7,196 nucleotides of DNA from Candidatus Omnitrophota bacterium (GTDB taxonomy: Bacteria; Omnitrophota; Gorgyraeia; Gygaellales; Profunditerraquicolaceae). The position numbers were made by a program, and so were the translations under genes. Below are positions 1 to 6,893 of the stretch, one piece after another (the first letter of the stretch is position 1; each line of letters begins with the position of its first letter). The stretch is from positions 1 to 7,196 of the forward strand of contig JAQUSM010000049.1 of NCBI GenBank assembly GCA_028715095.1, written 5' to 3'. A model generated the notes under the pieces. That model saw nothing but the letters and a program-made list of their open reading frames with translations. It did not search any database and was not told where the DNA came from.

Positions 1-210
1 TATACGGTAGGTAAAAATGACACGCTGCAAAAAATCTCCAGGAAATTTTATGGCACCACCAAGAAATGGATGAAGATTTATGAGGCGAATAAAGATGTTT
101 TACGTTCACCGGATAAACTTTATGCCGGCCAGATCTTAAAAATACCCTCCGGTCCGGAGTTAAAAGCCGAACCTGTGAGTATGGCAGAACCAAAAGAAAA
201 CCTCAAATAG
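1..210 (+). CDS. LysM-domain protein, C-terminal fragment
   Basis: The reading frame is open from base 1 to a TAG at 208-210, giving the last 69 residues of a protein whose start lies outside the window. Residues 1 to about 50 form one LysM module. It opens with YTV, followed by a DTL-x-KIS-x-KFYG stretch, then KKW-x-KIYEAN, and closes with LYAGQ-x-LKIP, the usual ending of the fold. LysM modules bind N-acetylglucosamine-containing glycans such as peptidoglycan, so an envelope location is likely. A tail of about 18 charged and polar residues follows, so LysM is the C-terminal domain. The catalytic or anchoring part, if there is one, is upstream and cannot be judged. The stop codon shares one base with the GTG start of the next gene (TAGTG), which suggests co-transcription. 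Confidence 0.85.
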   Translation, partial: YTVGKNDTLQKISRKFYGTTKKWMKIYEANKDVLRSPDKLYAGQILKIPSGPELKAEPVSMAEPKENLK

Positions 211-1160
211 TGGACAAAATAATAAAATTTGAATCTCAAAAGGAAGCACAGGGGTTTTTTGGGGCCCATGATTTCAATACGCGCAGCATTGAAAAAGAGC
301 TTAAGGTAAAACTCACCCTGCGCGGAGATTACTTGAAAATTAGCGGTACTGCCGCAAATATCAAAAAAGCAGGCCAGCTGGTAGAGCACCTGCTTGATGG
401 CCTGCGTTCGGGAAACGAAGAAATAGGCAGAAGCGATCTTTCCTGTTTAATATCTAACCTTAAAACTAACAACCCAAAGCAACAAATCACCGGGCTGGAC
501 ACCGGGATTACGCGCACCTCCGGAGGCAAGCACATCGGACCAAAGACCGCCGGCCAGAATGAATATGTCGAAGCAATCAAGAAACACGATATTGTTTTTG
601 GCATTGGCCCGGCCGGAACCGGAAAAACTTATTTAGCTATGGCTTGCGCGGTAGAAGCGCTAAGAAAACAGGAGGTCAGGCGTATTATTTTAACCCGCCC
701 GGCTATAGAAGCAGGCGAATCCCTGGGTTTTTTACCCGGAGATATGCAGGCAAAGATATCGCCTTATCTCAGGCCGCTTTATGACGCCCTGTACGATATG
801 ATGGAGGCTGAACGCATTGAGAAATACATAGAAACCGGGATAATCGAAGTGGCCCCGCTTGCTTATATGAGAGGCAGGACGCTTAATGACGCCTTTATCA
901 TCCTTGATGAAGCGCAAAACTGCACTGCCGAACAGATGAAAATGTTTTTAACCCGGCTGGGTTTTGATTCTAAGGCGGTGATCACCGGAGACATGACCCA
1001 AAGCGACCTTCCCAATGCCAGGCCCATCGGGCTGCTTCAGGCACAAGATATACTTAAAGAGATTAAAGGCATAAAATTTATTTATTTTAGCGGTTCTGAC
1101 GTAGTCAGGCACGCCTTGGTACAAAGAATAATTGAAGCTTATGAGAAGACTGTTCGCTAA
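210..1160 (+). CDS. phoH: PhoH-like P-loop ATPase (YbeZ/PhoH)
   Basis: The product is 316 residues, normal for the PhoH/YbeZ family. Residues about 20-63 are a small KH-like N-terminal region (RGDYLKISG). The ATPase core follows: a PKT-x-GQ-x-x-YV motif at 111-120, Walker A GPAGTGKT at 133-140, TRPAIEAGE at 162-170, Walker B ending in DEAQN at 233-237, a sensor-like TGD at 259-261 and a VVRH motif at 298-301. PhoH proteins are cytosolic NTPases proposed to act in RNA metabolism, and E. coli YbeZ is reported to partner with YbeY, whose gene lies two positions downstream. The start is a GTG overlapping the previous stop by one base. No in-frame ATG lies near it, and the N-terminal domain is complete only from this start. 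There is no clear Shine-Dalgarno sequence, so coupling to the upstream gene is probable. Confidence 0.95.
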   Translation: MDKIIKFESQKEAQGFFGAHDFNTRSIEKELKVKLTLRGDYLKISGTAANIKKAGQLVEHLLDGLRSGNEEIGRSDLSCLISNLKTNNPKQQITGLDTGITRTSGGKHIGPKTAGQNEYVEAIKKHDIVFGIGPAGTGKTYLAMACAVEALRKQEVRRIILTRPAIEAGESLGFLPGDMQAKISPYLRPLYDALYDMMEAERIEKYIETGIIEVAPLAYMRGRTLNDAFIILDEAQNCTAEQMKMFLTRLGFDSKAVITGDMTQSDLPNARPIGLLQAQDILKEIKGIKFIYFSGSDVVRHALVQRIIEAYEKTVR

Positions 1161-2448
1161 AAACAATTTCCTGCTTGCCGGGCTTTGTGTTTTTATTTTC
1201 CTTTTCAGCTATCTTATCCGCGTAAACCTGGCTATCCCGCTTTTTTTAATCATTCTATACCTTTCTTTTTACAGGAAGTTTTCTAAAATCAAGGGCGCTA
1301 ATTTAAGCAACTTAAGCTTTCTTTTCCTTATCTCTTTCGCTATTGGGCATGCCCTGCTTAAACACGGCCTGTCTTTTTACTTTATCCCCATCGCGATTAT
1401 CCCCATGCTTAGCGTATTATTATTCAACAATCTTGAAGTAGCTTACTTCTTGTCGCTGGGGACCTCTTTGCCGCTTTCCTCTTTAACTTCAGAGCCATTT
1501 AAAGCCTTTTTTATTTTTATGATCTTTTGTTCAACTGCAATACTGGTATTAAATAAAGCGCATAAACGCACCACGGTCATCCAGGCAGGGCTTATAGCCG
1601 GTTTAATTCAACTGCTAAGCCTTATCCTGCTTGAGCACTTCTGGATAAACCAGCCTGAAAGATATTTAATAATCCTGATTAATAGCCTGGTCTGCGGGAT
1701 TATTGTCCTGGGAATCCTGCCTGTATTCGAATACCTCTTGCGTACAGTAACCAATATCAGCCTTCTGGAGTTAGCAGACACCCACCATCCGATCTTACAA
1801 CGCATGGTCCTTGAAGCTCCGGGAACATACCACCACAGTCTTATTGTCGGTAACTTATCCGATTCAGCCTGCACCGCCATAGGGGCCAATGGCCTCTTAG
1901 CCAGGATTGGAGCGTATTATCATGATATCGGAAAGCTCCAAAAACCGGAGTATTTTATTGAAAACCAGCAGATAAAGAAAAATTTACACGATACACTTTC
2001 ACCCACGATGAGCAAGCTGATTATCATGAACCATATAAAAGAGGGGCTGGACCTGGCTAAAAAATACTCTTTAAGCCCGGTGCTCTGGGATTTCATCCAG
2101 CAGCACCATGGGAGCAGCCTGGTTTATTATTTCTACCGCAGGGCCCTGGAGGGCAGAGAAGAAAATCAGGAAGTAACCGAAGAGGGATTCCGTTATCCCG
2201 GCCCAAAACCAAACACCAAAGAAACAGCTATCGTGCTTCTGGCCGACTCGGTTGAGGCAGCCACGCGCACCTTAAAAGACCCCACCCCTGTAAAAATCGA
2301 AGAGGTAGTACGCAAGGTAATAAACAATAAATTTATCGATGGGCAGCTTGACGAATGCGAGCTTACCTTAAAAGATATAGAGAAAATTTCCAGCGTCTTT
2401 ACCAAGATATTAAGCGGCATATATCACAGCCGGGTAAACTACTCCTGA
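1141..2448 (+). CDS. pgpH: PgpH/YqfF-type 7TM-HD phosphohydrolase lacking the extracellular domain
   Basis: This is a 435-residue membrane protein from the ATG. About eight hydrophobic segments fill residues 9-199. The cytosolic C-terminal HD domain begins near 205 with LLELA, then EAPGTYHHSLIVGN (225-238) and AYYHDIGK (258-265). The expected metal ligands are present: H232, H261-D262, H298, H322-H323 and D369. In Listeria and Bacillus this family hydrolyses cyclic di-AMP to pApA. Those proteins are about 710-720 residues, with an extracellular 7TMR-HDED domain between the first and second membrane helices. Here only a very short loop separates those helices, so the sensor domain is missing. 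The gene overlaps phoH by 20 bases. A TTG at 1132 would add three residues, but the ATG was preferred; neither has a good Shine-Dalgarno sequence. Cyclic di-AMP as substrate is inferred from the family. Confidence 0.9.
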   Translation: MRRLFAKNNFLLAGLCVFIFLFSYLIRVNLAIPLFLIILYLSFYRKFSKIKGANLSNLSFLFLISFAIGHALLKHGLSFYFIPIAIIPMLSVLLFNNLEVAYFLSLGTSLPLSSLTSEPFKAFFIFMIFCSTAILVLNKAHKRTTVIQAGLIAGLIQLLSLILLEHFWINQPERYLIILINSLVCGIIVLGILPVFEYLLRTVTNISLLELADTHHPILQRMVLEAPGTYHHSLIVGNLSDSACTAIGANGLLARIGAYYHDIGKLQKPEYFIENQQIKKNLHDTLSPTMSKLIIMNHIKEGLDLAKKYSLSPVLWDFIQQHHGSSLVYYFYRRALEGREENQEVTEEGFRYPGPKPNTKETAIVLLADSVEAATRTLKDPTPVKIEEVVRKVINNKFIDGQLDECELTLKDIEKISSVFTKILSGIYHSRVNYS

Positions 2449-2486
2449 GGTGATTACCGCTCGCCTTTCGCCAGTCAATTTTAGAT
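2449..2486. other. 38-base spacer between pgpH and ybeY
   Basis: This is the longest non-coding stretch in the window. It has no terminator-like hairpin with a T-tract and no convincing promoter. A GAGGTG string at 2447-2452 looks like a Shine-Dalgarno core but lies 34 bases before the ybeY ATG, too far to serve it. The ybeY frame is closed upstream by an in-frame TGA at 2451-2453, and no ATG, GTG or TTG codon lies between that stop and 2487, so a longer YbeY from a standard start is excluded. Confidence 0.6.
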
Positions 2487-2909
2487 ATGCTGAATATAAC
2501 CATAAACAACCTGCAAAATAGACTGCCGATCCCTAAAATTCGCGTAAAAAAACTTATTCTTAAAATTATCAAAGGGGAGGGTTTTAAAGAAAACGGCTTT
2601 ATCAATATTTGTTTTACGGACAACATACTGATTAAAAAACTTAACCTCAGGTTCTTAAAGGCCAATAGCGCAACCGATGTGTTAGCTTTCAATTTAAACA
2701 ATAAAAAAACCAAAAGCAGCCTTCTGGCCGATATCGTAATTTCCACAGACACTGCGATAACCAACGCCCGGAGCTTCAAAACTACAGCAGGAGATGAATT
2801 GTTGCTTTATGTCGCCCATGGCATATTGCATGTATTGGGATTTGCTGACCACACTAAAACAGAAATGCAGCTAATGCGTAAAAAGGAAAAAGAATATGTC
2901 GATAGATAG
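2487..2909 (+). CDS. ybeY: Endoribonuclease YbeY (rRNA maturation factor)
   Basis: The protein has 140 residues, typical for the UPF0054/YbeY family. These are single-domain cytosolic zinc endoribonucleases that take part in 16S rRNA 3'-end maturation and ribosome quality control. Visible family landmarks are LNLRFLKANSATDVLAF at 52-68 (family form: LN, then TDVLSF), LADIVIS at 80-86 and the metal-binding motif HGILHVLGFADH at 111-122. H111 and H115 are clear ligands. The third ligand would be H122 or D121, because this copy has one extra residue compared with the common HGxLHLxGYDH form. The ATG at 2487 is the only sensible start, but no Shine-Dalgarno sequence stands before it. The 3' end overlaps recO by 14 bases. 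The closeness to phoH matches the YbeY-YbeZ partnership known from E. coli. Confidence 0.95.
   Translation: MLNITINNLQNRLPIPKIRVKKLILKIIKGEGFKENGFINICFTDNILIKKLNLRFLKANSATDVLAFNLNNKKTKSSLLADIVISTDTAITNARSFKTTAGDELLLYVAHGILHVLGFADHTKTEMQLMRKKEKEYVDR
2883..2887 (+). promoter_or_regulatory. Ribosome binding site for recO
   Basis: AAGGA lies 8 bases before the ATG at 2896, inside the last codons of ybeY. It supports the overlapping start of recO, which begins 14 bases before the ybeY gene ends. Confidence 0.65.
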
Positions 2910-3651
2910 GGCGCAAGCCCTGGTTTTAAACAAGAGGGATATCCGCGAAACCTCGATAATCGTAGATTTTTATACCAAAGAGTTTGGAAAGCTTAGCGGG
3001 CTGCTTAAAGGAATACGCAGCGATCCGGAAAAGTTCGCTTCCAATTTAGAGCCATTTTCTTTAAATGAAATTATCTTTTACAGAAAGACCCACTCAAGCC
3101 TGCACCTGGTAAGCCAGGCGGACAAACTGGATAATTTCACCCCGATACGCTCCAGCGTCGAAAAAACAACCCAGGCAGGATTCATGATGGAGCTGATTAA
3201 TTCCATTATGCAGGCCGAAGATATAAATGAAGATATCTTTAACCTCGCCTTGACCAGCCTTAAAGAACTGGAAACCAATTATAACCCGGCTAAAATAGCA
3301 ACCATATTCAAAATCAAAATGCTTAACTTTTCGGGGTTTAAGCCTCACTTTGATTCCTGCGTTTCCTGCGGGGATATAATAAGCGGCCAGGCACGTTTTA
3401 GCCTTTCTTTAGGCGGGCTGCTCTGCCCGCGCTGCATGCAGAAAGACCCCGCAAGCCGCCTGATATTCCGCGGGACTATCGCTACTGTGCTGCACATTGA
3501 AAGAAACAACTTCAACGCCAGCCTCAACCTGGGGATGAACCCACAGATAAAAAAAGAACTGGATATAATCCTGAATGCATTCTTAAGTTTTCATTTGGGA
3601 AAAGAGCTAAAAAGCCAAAGGCTGCTGAACAAACTGGAGGTGGCTGCATGA
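2896..3651 (+). CDS. recO: DNA repair protein RecO
   Basis: The product is 251 residues, the usual RecO length. The N-terminal part (about 1-80) is the OB-fold region, with the family pattern ALVL-x-KRDIRETS (8-20) followed by FGKLSGLLKGIR (30-41). A helical middle follows. A four-cysteine zinc site is formed by C155-x-x-C158 and C177-x-x-C180, with GG-x-LC just before the second pair. The C-terminal LGKELKSQRLL (234-244) matches the conserved RecO ending. RecO anneals single strands and, with RecR, loads RecA onto SSB-coated DNA in the RecFOR pathway. The ATG at 2896 is backed by AAGGA 8 bases upstream. The gene overlaps ybeY by 14 bases and panE by 4. The recO-era pairing common elsewhere is not present here, because era is absent from the window. 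Confidence 0.93.
   Translation: MSIDRAQALVLNKRDIRETSIIVDFYTKEFGKLSGLLKGIRSDPEKFASNLEPFSLNEIIFYRKTHSSLHLVSQADKLDNFTPIRSSVEKTTQAGFMMELINSIMQAEDINEDIFNLALTSLKELETNYNPAKIATIFKIKMLNFSGFKPHFDSCVSCGDIISGQARFSLSLGGLLCPRCMQKDPASRLIFRGTIATVLHIERNNFNASLNLGMNPQIKKELDIILNAFLSFHLGKELKSQRLLNKLEVAA
3636..3641 (+). promoter_or_regulatory. Strong ribosome binding site for panE
   Basis: GGAGGT lies 6 bases before the ATG at 3648, within the end of recO. It is the best Shine-Dalgarno match at any start in the window, and it fixes the start at the ATGA overlap. Confidence 0.8.
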
Positions 3652-4574
3652 AAATAGTCATTGTCGGCCCGGGAGCGATGGGATGCCTGATTGCTGCTTT
3701 TTTATCAAAATCAAAGGAAGAAGTCTGGTTATTGGATAAAAACAAGGAAAACGCCGCCAAGATAAATGAAGACGGGATTTCCCTGGAAGGGGTATCCGGC
3801 TCCTGGCAGGCAAAACCAAAGACTACGGCCAGCGTACAAGATATCCCTAAAGCCGATCTTATACTTATCTGCGTAAAATCATTCCACACCAAACAGGCAG
3901 TTGAACAGATTAAACCGCTTATACAAGAGAATACCAAGATAATGACCCTGCAAAACGGAATCGGAAATATTGAGATTATCTCTGAATTAGCCGGAGAAGA
4001 CAAAGTAATCGGAGGCGCCACCAGCGAAGGAGCTACTTTAATCGAAACAGGCAAAATCCGCCATGCCGGACGCGGAGAAACCATTATCGGCACGATAGAC
4101 GGCAAGATGCCGGTTGAAATACGCAGTATCCGCGAAGTATTTAATAAGGCAGGACTGCAAACAAAACTATCGCGCGATATAAAAGGCCTTGCCTGGTCAA
4201 AATTGATCATCAACGTGGGAATTAACGCCTTAACCGCCATTACCCGCCTGCCTAATGGCAGGCTTACGGAATTCGAAGGGACAAAAAGGATTTTAAGGGA
4301 CGCCGTTACCGAGGCAACCCGTATCGCCAAAAGAAAACGCATAAAACTAATTTATGATGACCCCCTGGCAAAAGTCGAAGCGGTTTGCGAAAGCACATCC
4401 GGGAATATTTCTTCAATGCTCCAGGATGTCCTGAAAAAGAAACGCACGGAGATTGACTTTATTAACGGGGTAATTGTGCGGCTGGGGCAGGAACTGGGAA
4501 TTGCCGTACCAACCAACAGGCTCCTGGTCGATCTGGTAAAAACAATTGAATCAAGCTATAAATTGAGGCTCTAA
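3648..4574 (+). CDS. panE: 2-dehydropantoate 2-reductase (ketopantoate reductase)
   Basis: This 308-residue cytosolic enzyme is predicted to reduce 2-dehydropantoate to pantoate with NADPH, a step of pantothenate and coenzyme A synthesis. The N-terminal Rossmann fold shows GPGAMG at 7-12, a CVKSF segment at 75-79 (the family's conserved lysine is K77) and LQNG at 101-104. The C-terminal helical domain has the catalytic lysine K185 in the AWSKLIINVGIN stretch, N189 and N193, and the conserved glutamate E268 in RTEIDFINGVIV. All core residues are therefore present. Length is normal and the reading frame is clean. The start overlaps the recO stop as ATGA, with a strong GGAGGT before it. The ApbE/PanE family contains paralogues of uncertain substrate, so ketopantoate as substrate is likely but not proven. 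No other pantothenate gene is nearby. Confidence 0.9.
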   Translation: MKIVIVGPGAMGCLIAAFLSKSKEEVWLLDKNKENAAKINEDGISLEGVSGSWQAKPKTTASVQDIPKADLILICVKSFHTKQAVEQIKPLIQENTKIMTLQNGIGNIEIISELAGEDKVIGGATSEGATLIETGKIRHAGRGETIIGTIDGKMPVEIRSIREVFNKAGLQTKLSRDIKGLAWSKLIINVGINALTAITRLPNGRLTEFEGTKRILRDAVTEATRIAKRKRIKLIYDDPLAKVEAVCESTSGNISSMLQDVLKKKRTEIDFINGVIVRLGQELGIAVPTNRLLVDLVKTIESSYKLRL

Positions 4575-4581
4575 AAAACAT

Positions 4582-5547
4582 ATGGCTTTTAGTCCAAAAA
4601 CACGCAGATACCTGGTTATCTTCTTGCTTATAGGATGGGGCATTAGTTTAAGTTATTTTGCGTTACGCTCTAAGAAACCGGCCCTGCCCGGGAAAGAAGC
4701 TATCCGGTTTTACCGGGATAACCGCCTGCTTATGGGGACATTCTGGGAGGTAATTTCTCCGGATAAAAGAAGCAGCGCAATAGTCTTTGCTGAAGTAAAA
4801 CGTATCGAAAACCTGCTCAGTAAATATATAGAAGGCAGCGAGATCTCTCAACTTAATCGTACAGGCAAATTGAAGGTTAGCCCGGATACTTTTTATATTA
4901 TAAAAAAATCAAAAGAATTCTGGCAGGCTAGCGGCGGGGCTTTTGACATTACCGTTGCTCCGCTGGCTGACCTCTGGGGATTCACCAACCAGGAACACGT
5001 AGTGCCCAACGATGATAAAATCAAGCTTACATTAAAACTCGTAGGCAGCGATAAAATTATTTTGCATGAAAATGATAATGTGGTAGAATTTAAATTTCCC
5101 GGCATGAAGATTGATTTGGGGGCAATAGCCAAGGGATTAGCGCTGGATTGCTGTGTTAAGATTTTAAAAGAAAATAATATCGACAGCTGCCTGATTAACG
5201 CCGGAGGGCAAGTTTACGCTTTAGGGGAAAAATCCGGTTCCCCCTGGAAGGTAGCTATCCAAAACCCGCGCAAACCGGAGATCACGGGAGTCCTGAAACT
5301 AAAGGATAAATCCGTATCCACAAGCGGTGATTACGAGCAGTTCTTTTTTAAAAACGGCAAACGTTACTGCCACATCATTGACCCAAAAACCGGATATCCT
5401 GTTTCAAGCGGAGTTTCTTCCGTAACAGTAGTTACCGATTCGGGAATAGAGGCCGACGCCTTGTCTACGGCGGTATTTGTCCTTGGCAAGAAGAGCGGGG
5501 AAGAGTTACTGAAAAAATTCCCCCGGGCAACTGCAAAAATATTCTGA
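4582..5547 (+). CDS. apbE: FAD:protein FMN transferase (ApbE family), membrane-anchored
   Basis: The protein has 321 residues. ApbE enzymes move FMN from FAD onto a threonine or serine of extracytoplasmic flavoproteins such as Rnf or Nqr subunits, using Mg2+. Residues about 10-27 are one hydrophobic segment after a basic start. There is no lipobox cysteine, so it looks like an uncleaved anchor or a signal peptide rather than a lipoprotein. Family motifs run in order: LMGTFWEV (50-57), SGGAFDITVAPL (117-128), DLGAIAKGLALD (178-189), INAGG (205-209), STSGDYEQFF (246-255), HIIDPKTGYP (264-273) and EADALSTA (290-297), which carries the metal-binding D292 and T296 region. The end looks some 15-30 residues short of typical family members. 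The stop is followed at once by a second in-frame TGA and shares one base with the next start. The gap to panE is 7 bases. Its flavoprotein target is not in the window. Confidence 0.92.
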   Translation: MAFSPKTRRYLVIFLLIGWGISLSYFALRSKKPALPGKEAIRFYRDNRLLMGTFWEVISPDKRSSAIVFAEVKRIENLLSKYIEGSEISQLNRTGKLKVSPDTFYIIKKSKEFWQASGGAFDITVAPLADLWGFTNQEHVVPNDDKIKLTLKLVGSDKIILHENDNVVEFKFPGMKIDLGAIAKGLALDCCVKILKENNIDSCLINAGGQVYALGEKSGSPWKVAIQNPRKPEITGVLKLKDKSVSTSGDYEQFFFKNGKRYCHIIDPKTGYPVSSGVSSVTVVTDSGIEADALSTAVFVLGKKSGEELLKKFPRATAKIF

Positions 5548-6893
5548 TGAATATATTCAATCAAGAGTTTCAAAAAAATATTTCCGCCGCGAAGATGTTC
5601 ATATTCTTTTCGCGATTAATGGACCGGCCTGTTTTTGATAATGAAGACAGGGAAGTCGGGGAGATCTATGATATCGTAGTCAAGCCTTCCCAGGTATATC
5701 CGCTTTCAAATGGATTAATTATCCGCAAAGGTTTTCCCAACAGAAAATACGCCCTGATAGACTGGAAAGACATAGAAAGGCTGGACAAGGATGAGGCGCG
5801 GCTAAGAATTGATAAATCCAGGATAAATTTCGGAGAAATCCACGACGAAAGAAAAGAGCTTACCTTAAGGCGCGATATATTAGACCAGCAGGTAGTAGAT
5901 ACCCATAACCATAAAGTTATCCGCGTAAACGATATCCAGTTATTGGCTGTTGAACAATCCCTGATGATCGCTCATGTCGATATCGGCACCCGCGGGCTTT
6001 TCAGGCGCCTGGGTTTTGAAAAAAGCGTTGACTGGATAGTAAAAGTTTTTAGACCCAAAGCAAAATACCTTTCGGATGAACGCTTAATCTCCTGGAAATA
6101 CATCCAGCCCCTGACTATTAATCCGGTAAGCATGACCATAAAAATAGATGTGCCGCAAAAAAACCTTGCCAATATACCCGCGGCAGACTTAGGGGATATC
6201 TTCCTGGATTTAAATGCCAACCATCAAATCGCTCTTTTTAAATCCTTGAACCTGGCAAATAAGGCCAAAATCTTCACCAATATTGATTTTAAAACCCAGC
6301 ATTCCATTTTAAGCGAAATGAATGATCTTGAAATATCCGAGCTGCTTAATAATATCCCTTCTGACGAAGCCACGGATTTCCTGGAGAAATTACCGCGGGA
6401 GAAAACCAAGCATATCCTGACTTTGATTGAAAACAAATATTCCAGGCGGCTTTCGCAGCTTTTAGGTTATTCCGGGGATTCTGCCGGCGGCCTGATGACT
6501 ACCGAATATATAGCTTTCACAAAAGAAACAACTGTCCAATCAGCCTTAGACCAGATAAGGGAATTTAAATTTAAATCCGAACCCGCCCAGTTTATCTATA
6601 TTATCGATGAAACACATCATCTTATCAGCGCGACCAATTTCCGCAGGCTTATCCTGGCTAACCCGCAGGAGCCTGTACTAAACTCCGCGTTCCCTAAGAC
6701 ATATTTTGTGCATTTGGATTCAAGCGTCAAAGAGGTTGCCTATTTGATGGAAAAATATAAATACTTCGCCATACCGGTAGTTGACGAAGGCAATGTTTTA
6801 CAGGGGATTATAACCGTTGATGATATCCTGAGCCAGTTGATTTCTTTCGCCTGGCGAAGGTTGAAGAAAATAAAAATAATCCAGAAAATATGA
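5547..6893 (+). CDS. Soluble PRC-barrel / MgtE_N / CBS-pair protein, probable Mg2+ sensor for the adjacent transporter
   Basis: The product is 448 residues with no membrane helix. Residues about 22-95 resemble a PRC-barrel (FFSRLMDRPVFDN, then VGEIYDIVV). Residues about 105-190 look like a second, weaker PRC-like repeat starting at RRDILDQQVVD. An MgtE_N helical superhelix covers about 206-305 (PAADLGDIFLDL and repeated L-rich helices). The linker YSGDSAGGLMTTEYI at 308-322 is the hallmark entry into the MgtE CBS pair: CBS1 at about 315-372 and CBS2 at about 385-433, ending TVDDILSQL. In MgtE channels these domains sense cytosolic Mg2+, but the C-terminal channel domain is absent here. The start is uncertain: ATG 5547 overlaps the apbE stop (TGATG), while M17 (base 5595) sits right before the conserved PRC start. 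Neither has a Shine-Dalgarno sequence. The 4-base overlap with the transporter gene implies joint function; Mg2+ sensing is inferred. Confidence 0.88.
   Translation: MNIFNQEFQKNISAAKMFIFFSRLMDRPVFDNEDREVGEIYDIVVKPSQVYPLSNGLIIRKGFPNRKYALIDWKDIERLDKDEARLRIDKSRINFGEIHDERKELTLRRDILDQQVVDTHNHKVIRVNDIQLLAVEQSLMIAHVDIGTRGLFRRLGFEKSVDWIVKVFRPKAKYLSDERLISWKYIQPLTINPVSMTIKIDVPQKNLANIPAADLGDIFLDLNANHQIALFKSLNLANKAKIFTNIDFKTQHSILSEMNDLEISELLNNIPSDEATDFLEKLPREKTKHILTLIENKYSRRLSQLLGYSGDSAGGLMTTEYIAFTKETTVQSALDQIREFKFKSEPAQFIYIIDETHHLISATNFRRLILANPQEPVLNSAFPKTYFVHLDSSVKEVAYLMEKYKYFAIPVVDEGNVLQGIITVDDILSQLISFAWRRLKKIKIIQKI

Noticed and set aside
120..389. Minus-strand open frame across the LysM/phoH junction
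   Set aside because: It covers two coding regions with clear family motifs and shows no recognisable protein features.
1132..1140. TTG start for the PgpH homologue, three codons before the ATG
   Set aside because: It lengthens the overlap with phoH, lacks a ribosome binding site, and the ATG at 1141 gives a normal basic start before the first helix.
2449..2486. Possible promoter or regulatory RNA in the pgpH-ybeY spacer
   Set aside because: At 38 bases it has no -35/-10 pair, no stable hairpin with a T-run and no riboswitch-like motif that I can support.
4246..4263. Perfect inverted repeat with 7-base GC-rich arms and a TAAT loop inside panE
   Set aside because: There is no T-tract after it, and it encodes the conserved RLPNGRL part of PanE, so coding constraint explains it; it is not a convincing terminator or attenuator.
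3524..4342. Long open frame of 272 codons on the minus strand opposite the recO end and panE
   Set aside because: It overlaps two genes with complete family motifs, its translation shows no recognisable domain, and long antisense frames are common opposite such genes.
6153..6163. A-AAA-AAC slippery-type heptamer in the PRC/MgtE_N gene
   Set aside because: The zero frame continues through intact MgtE_N and CBS domains, and I see no stimulatory structure or useful shifted frame.
6563..6576. 14-base A/T palindrome ATTTAAATTTAAAT
   Set aside because: It lies within coding sequence for E-F-K-F-K-S and is easily explained by A/T-rich Phe and Lys codons; there is no sign of an operator.
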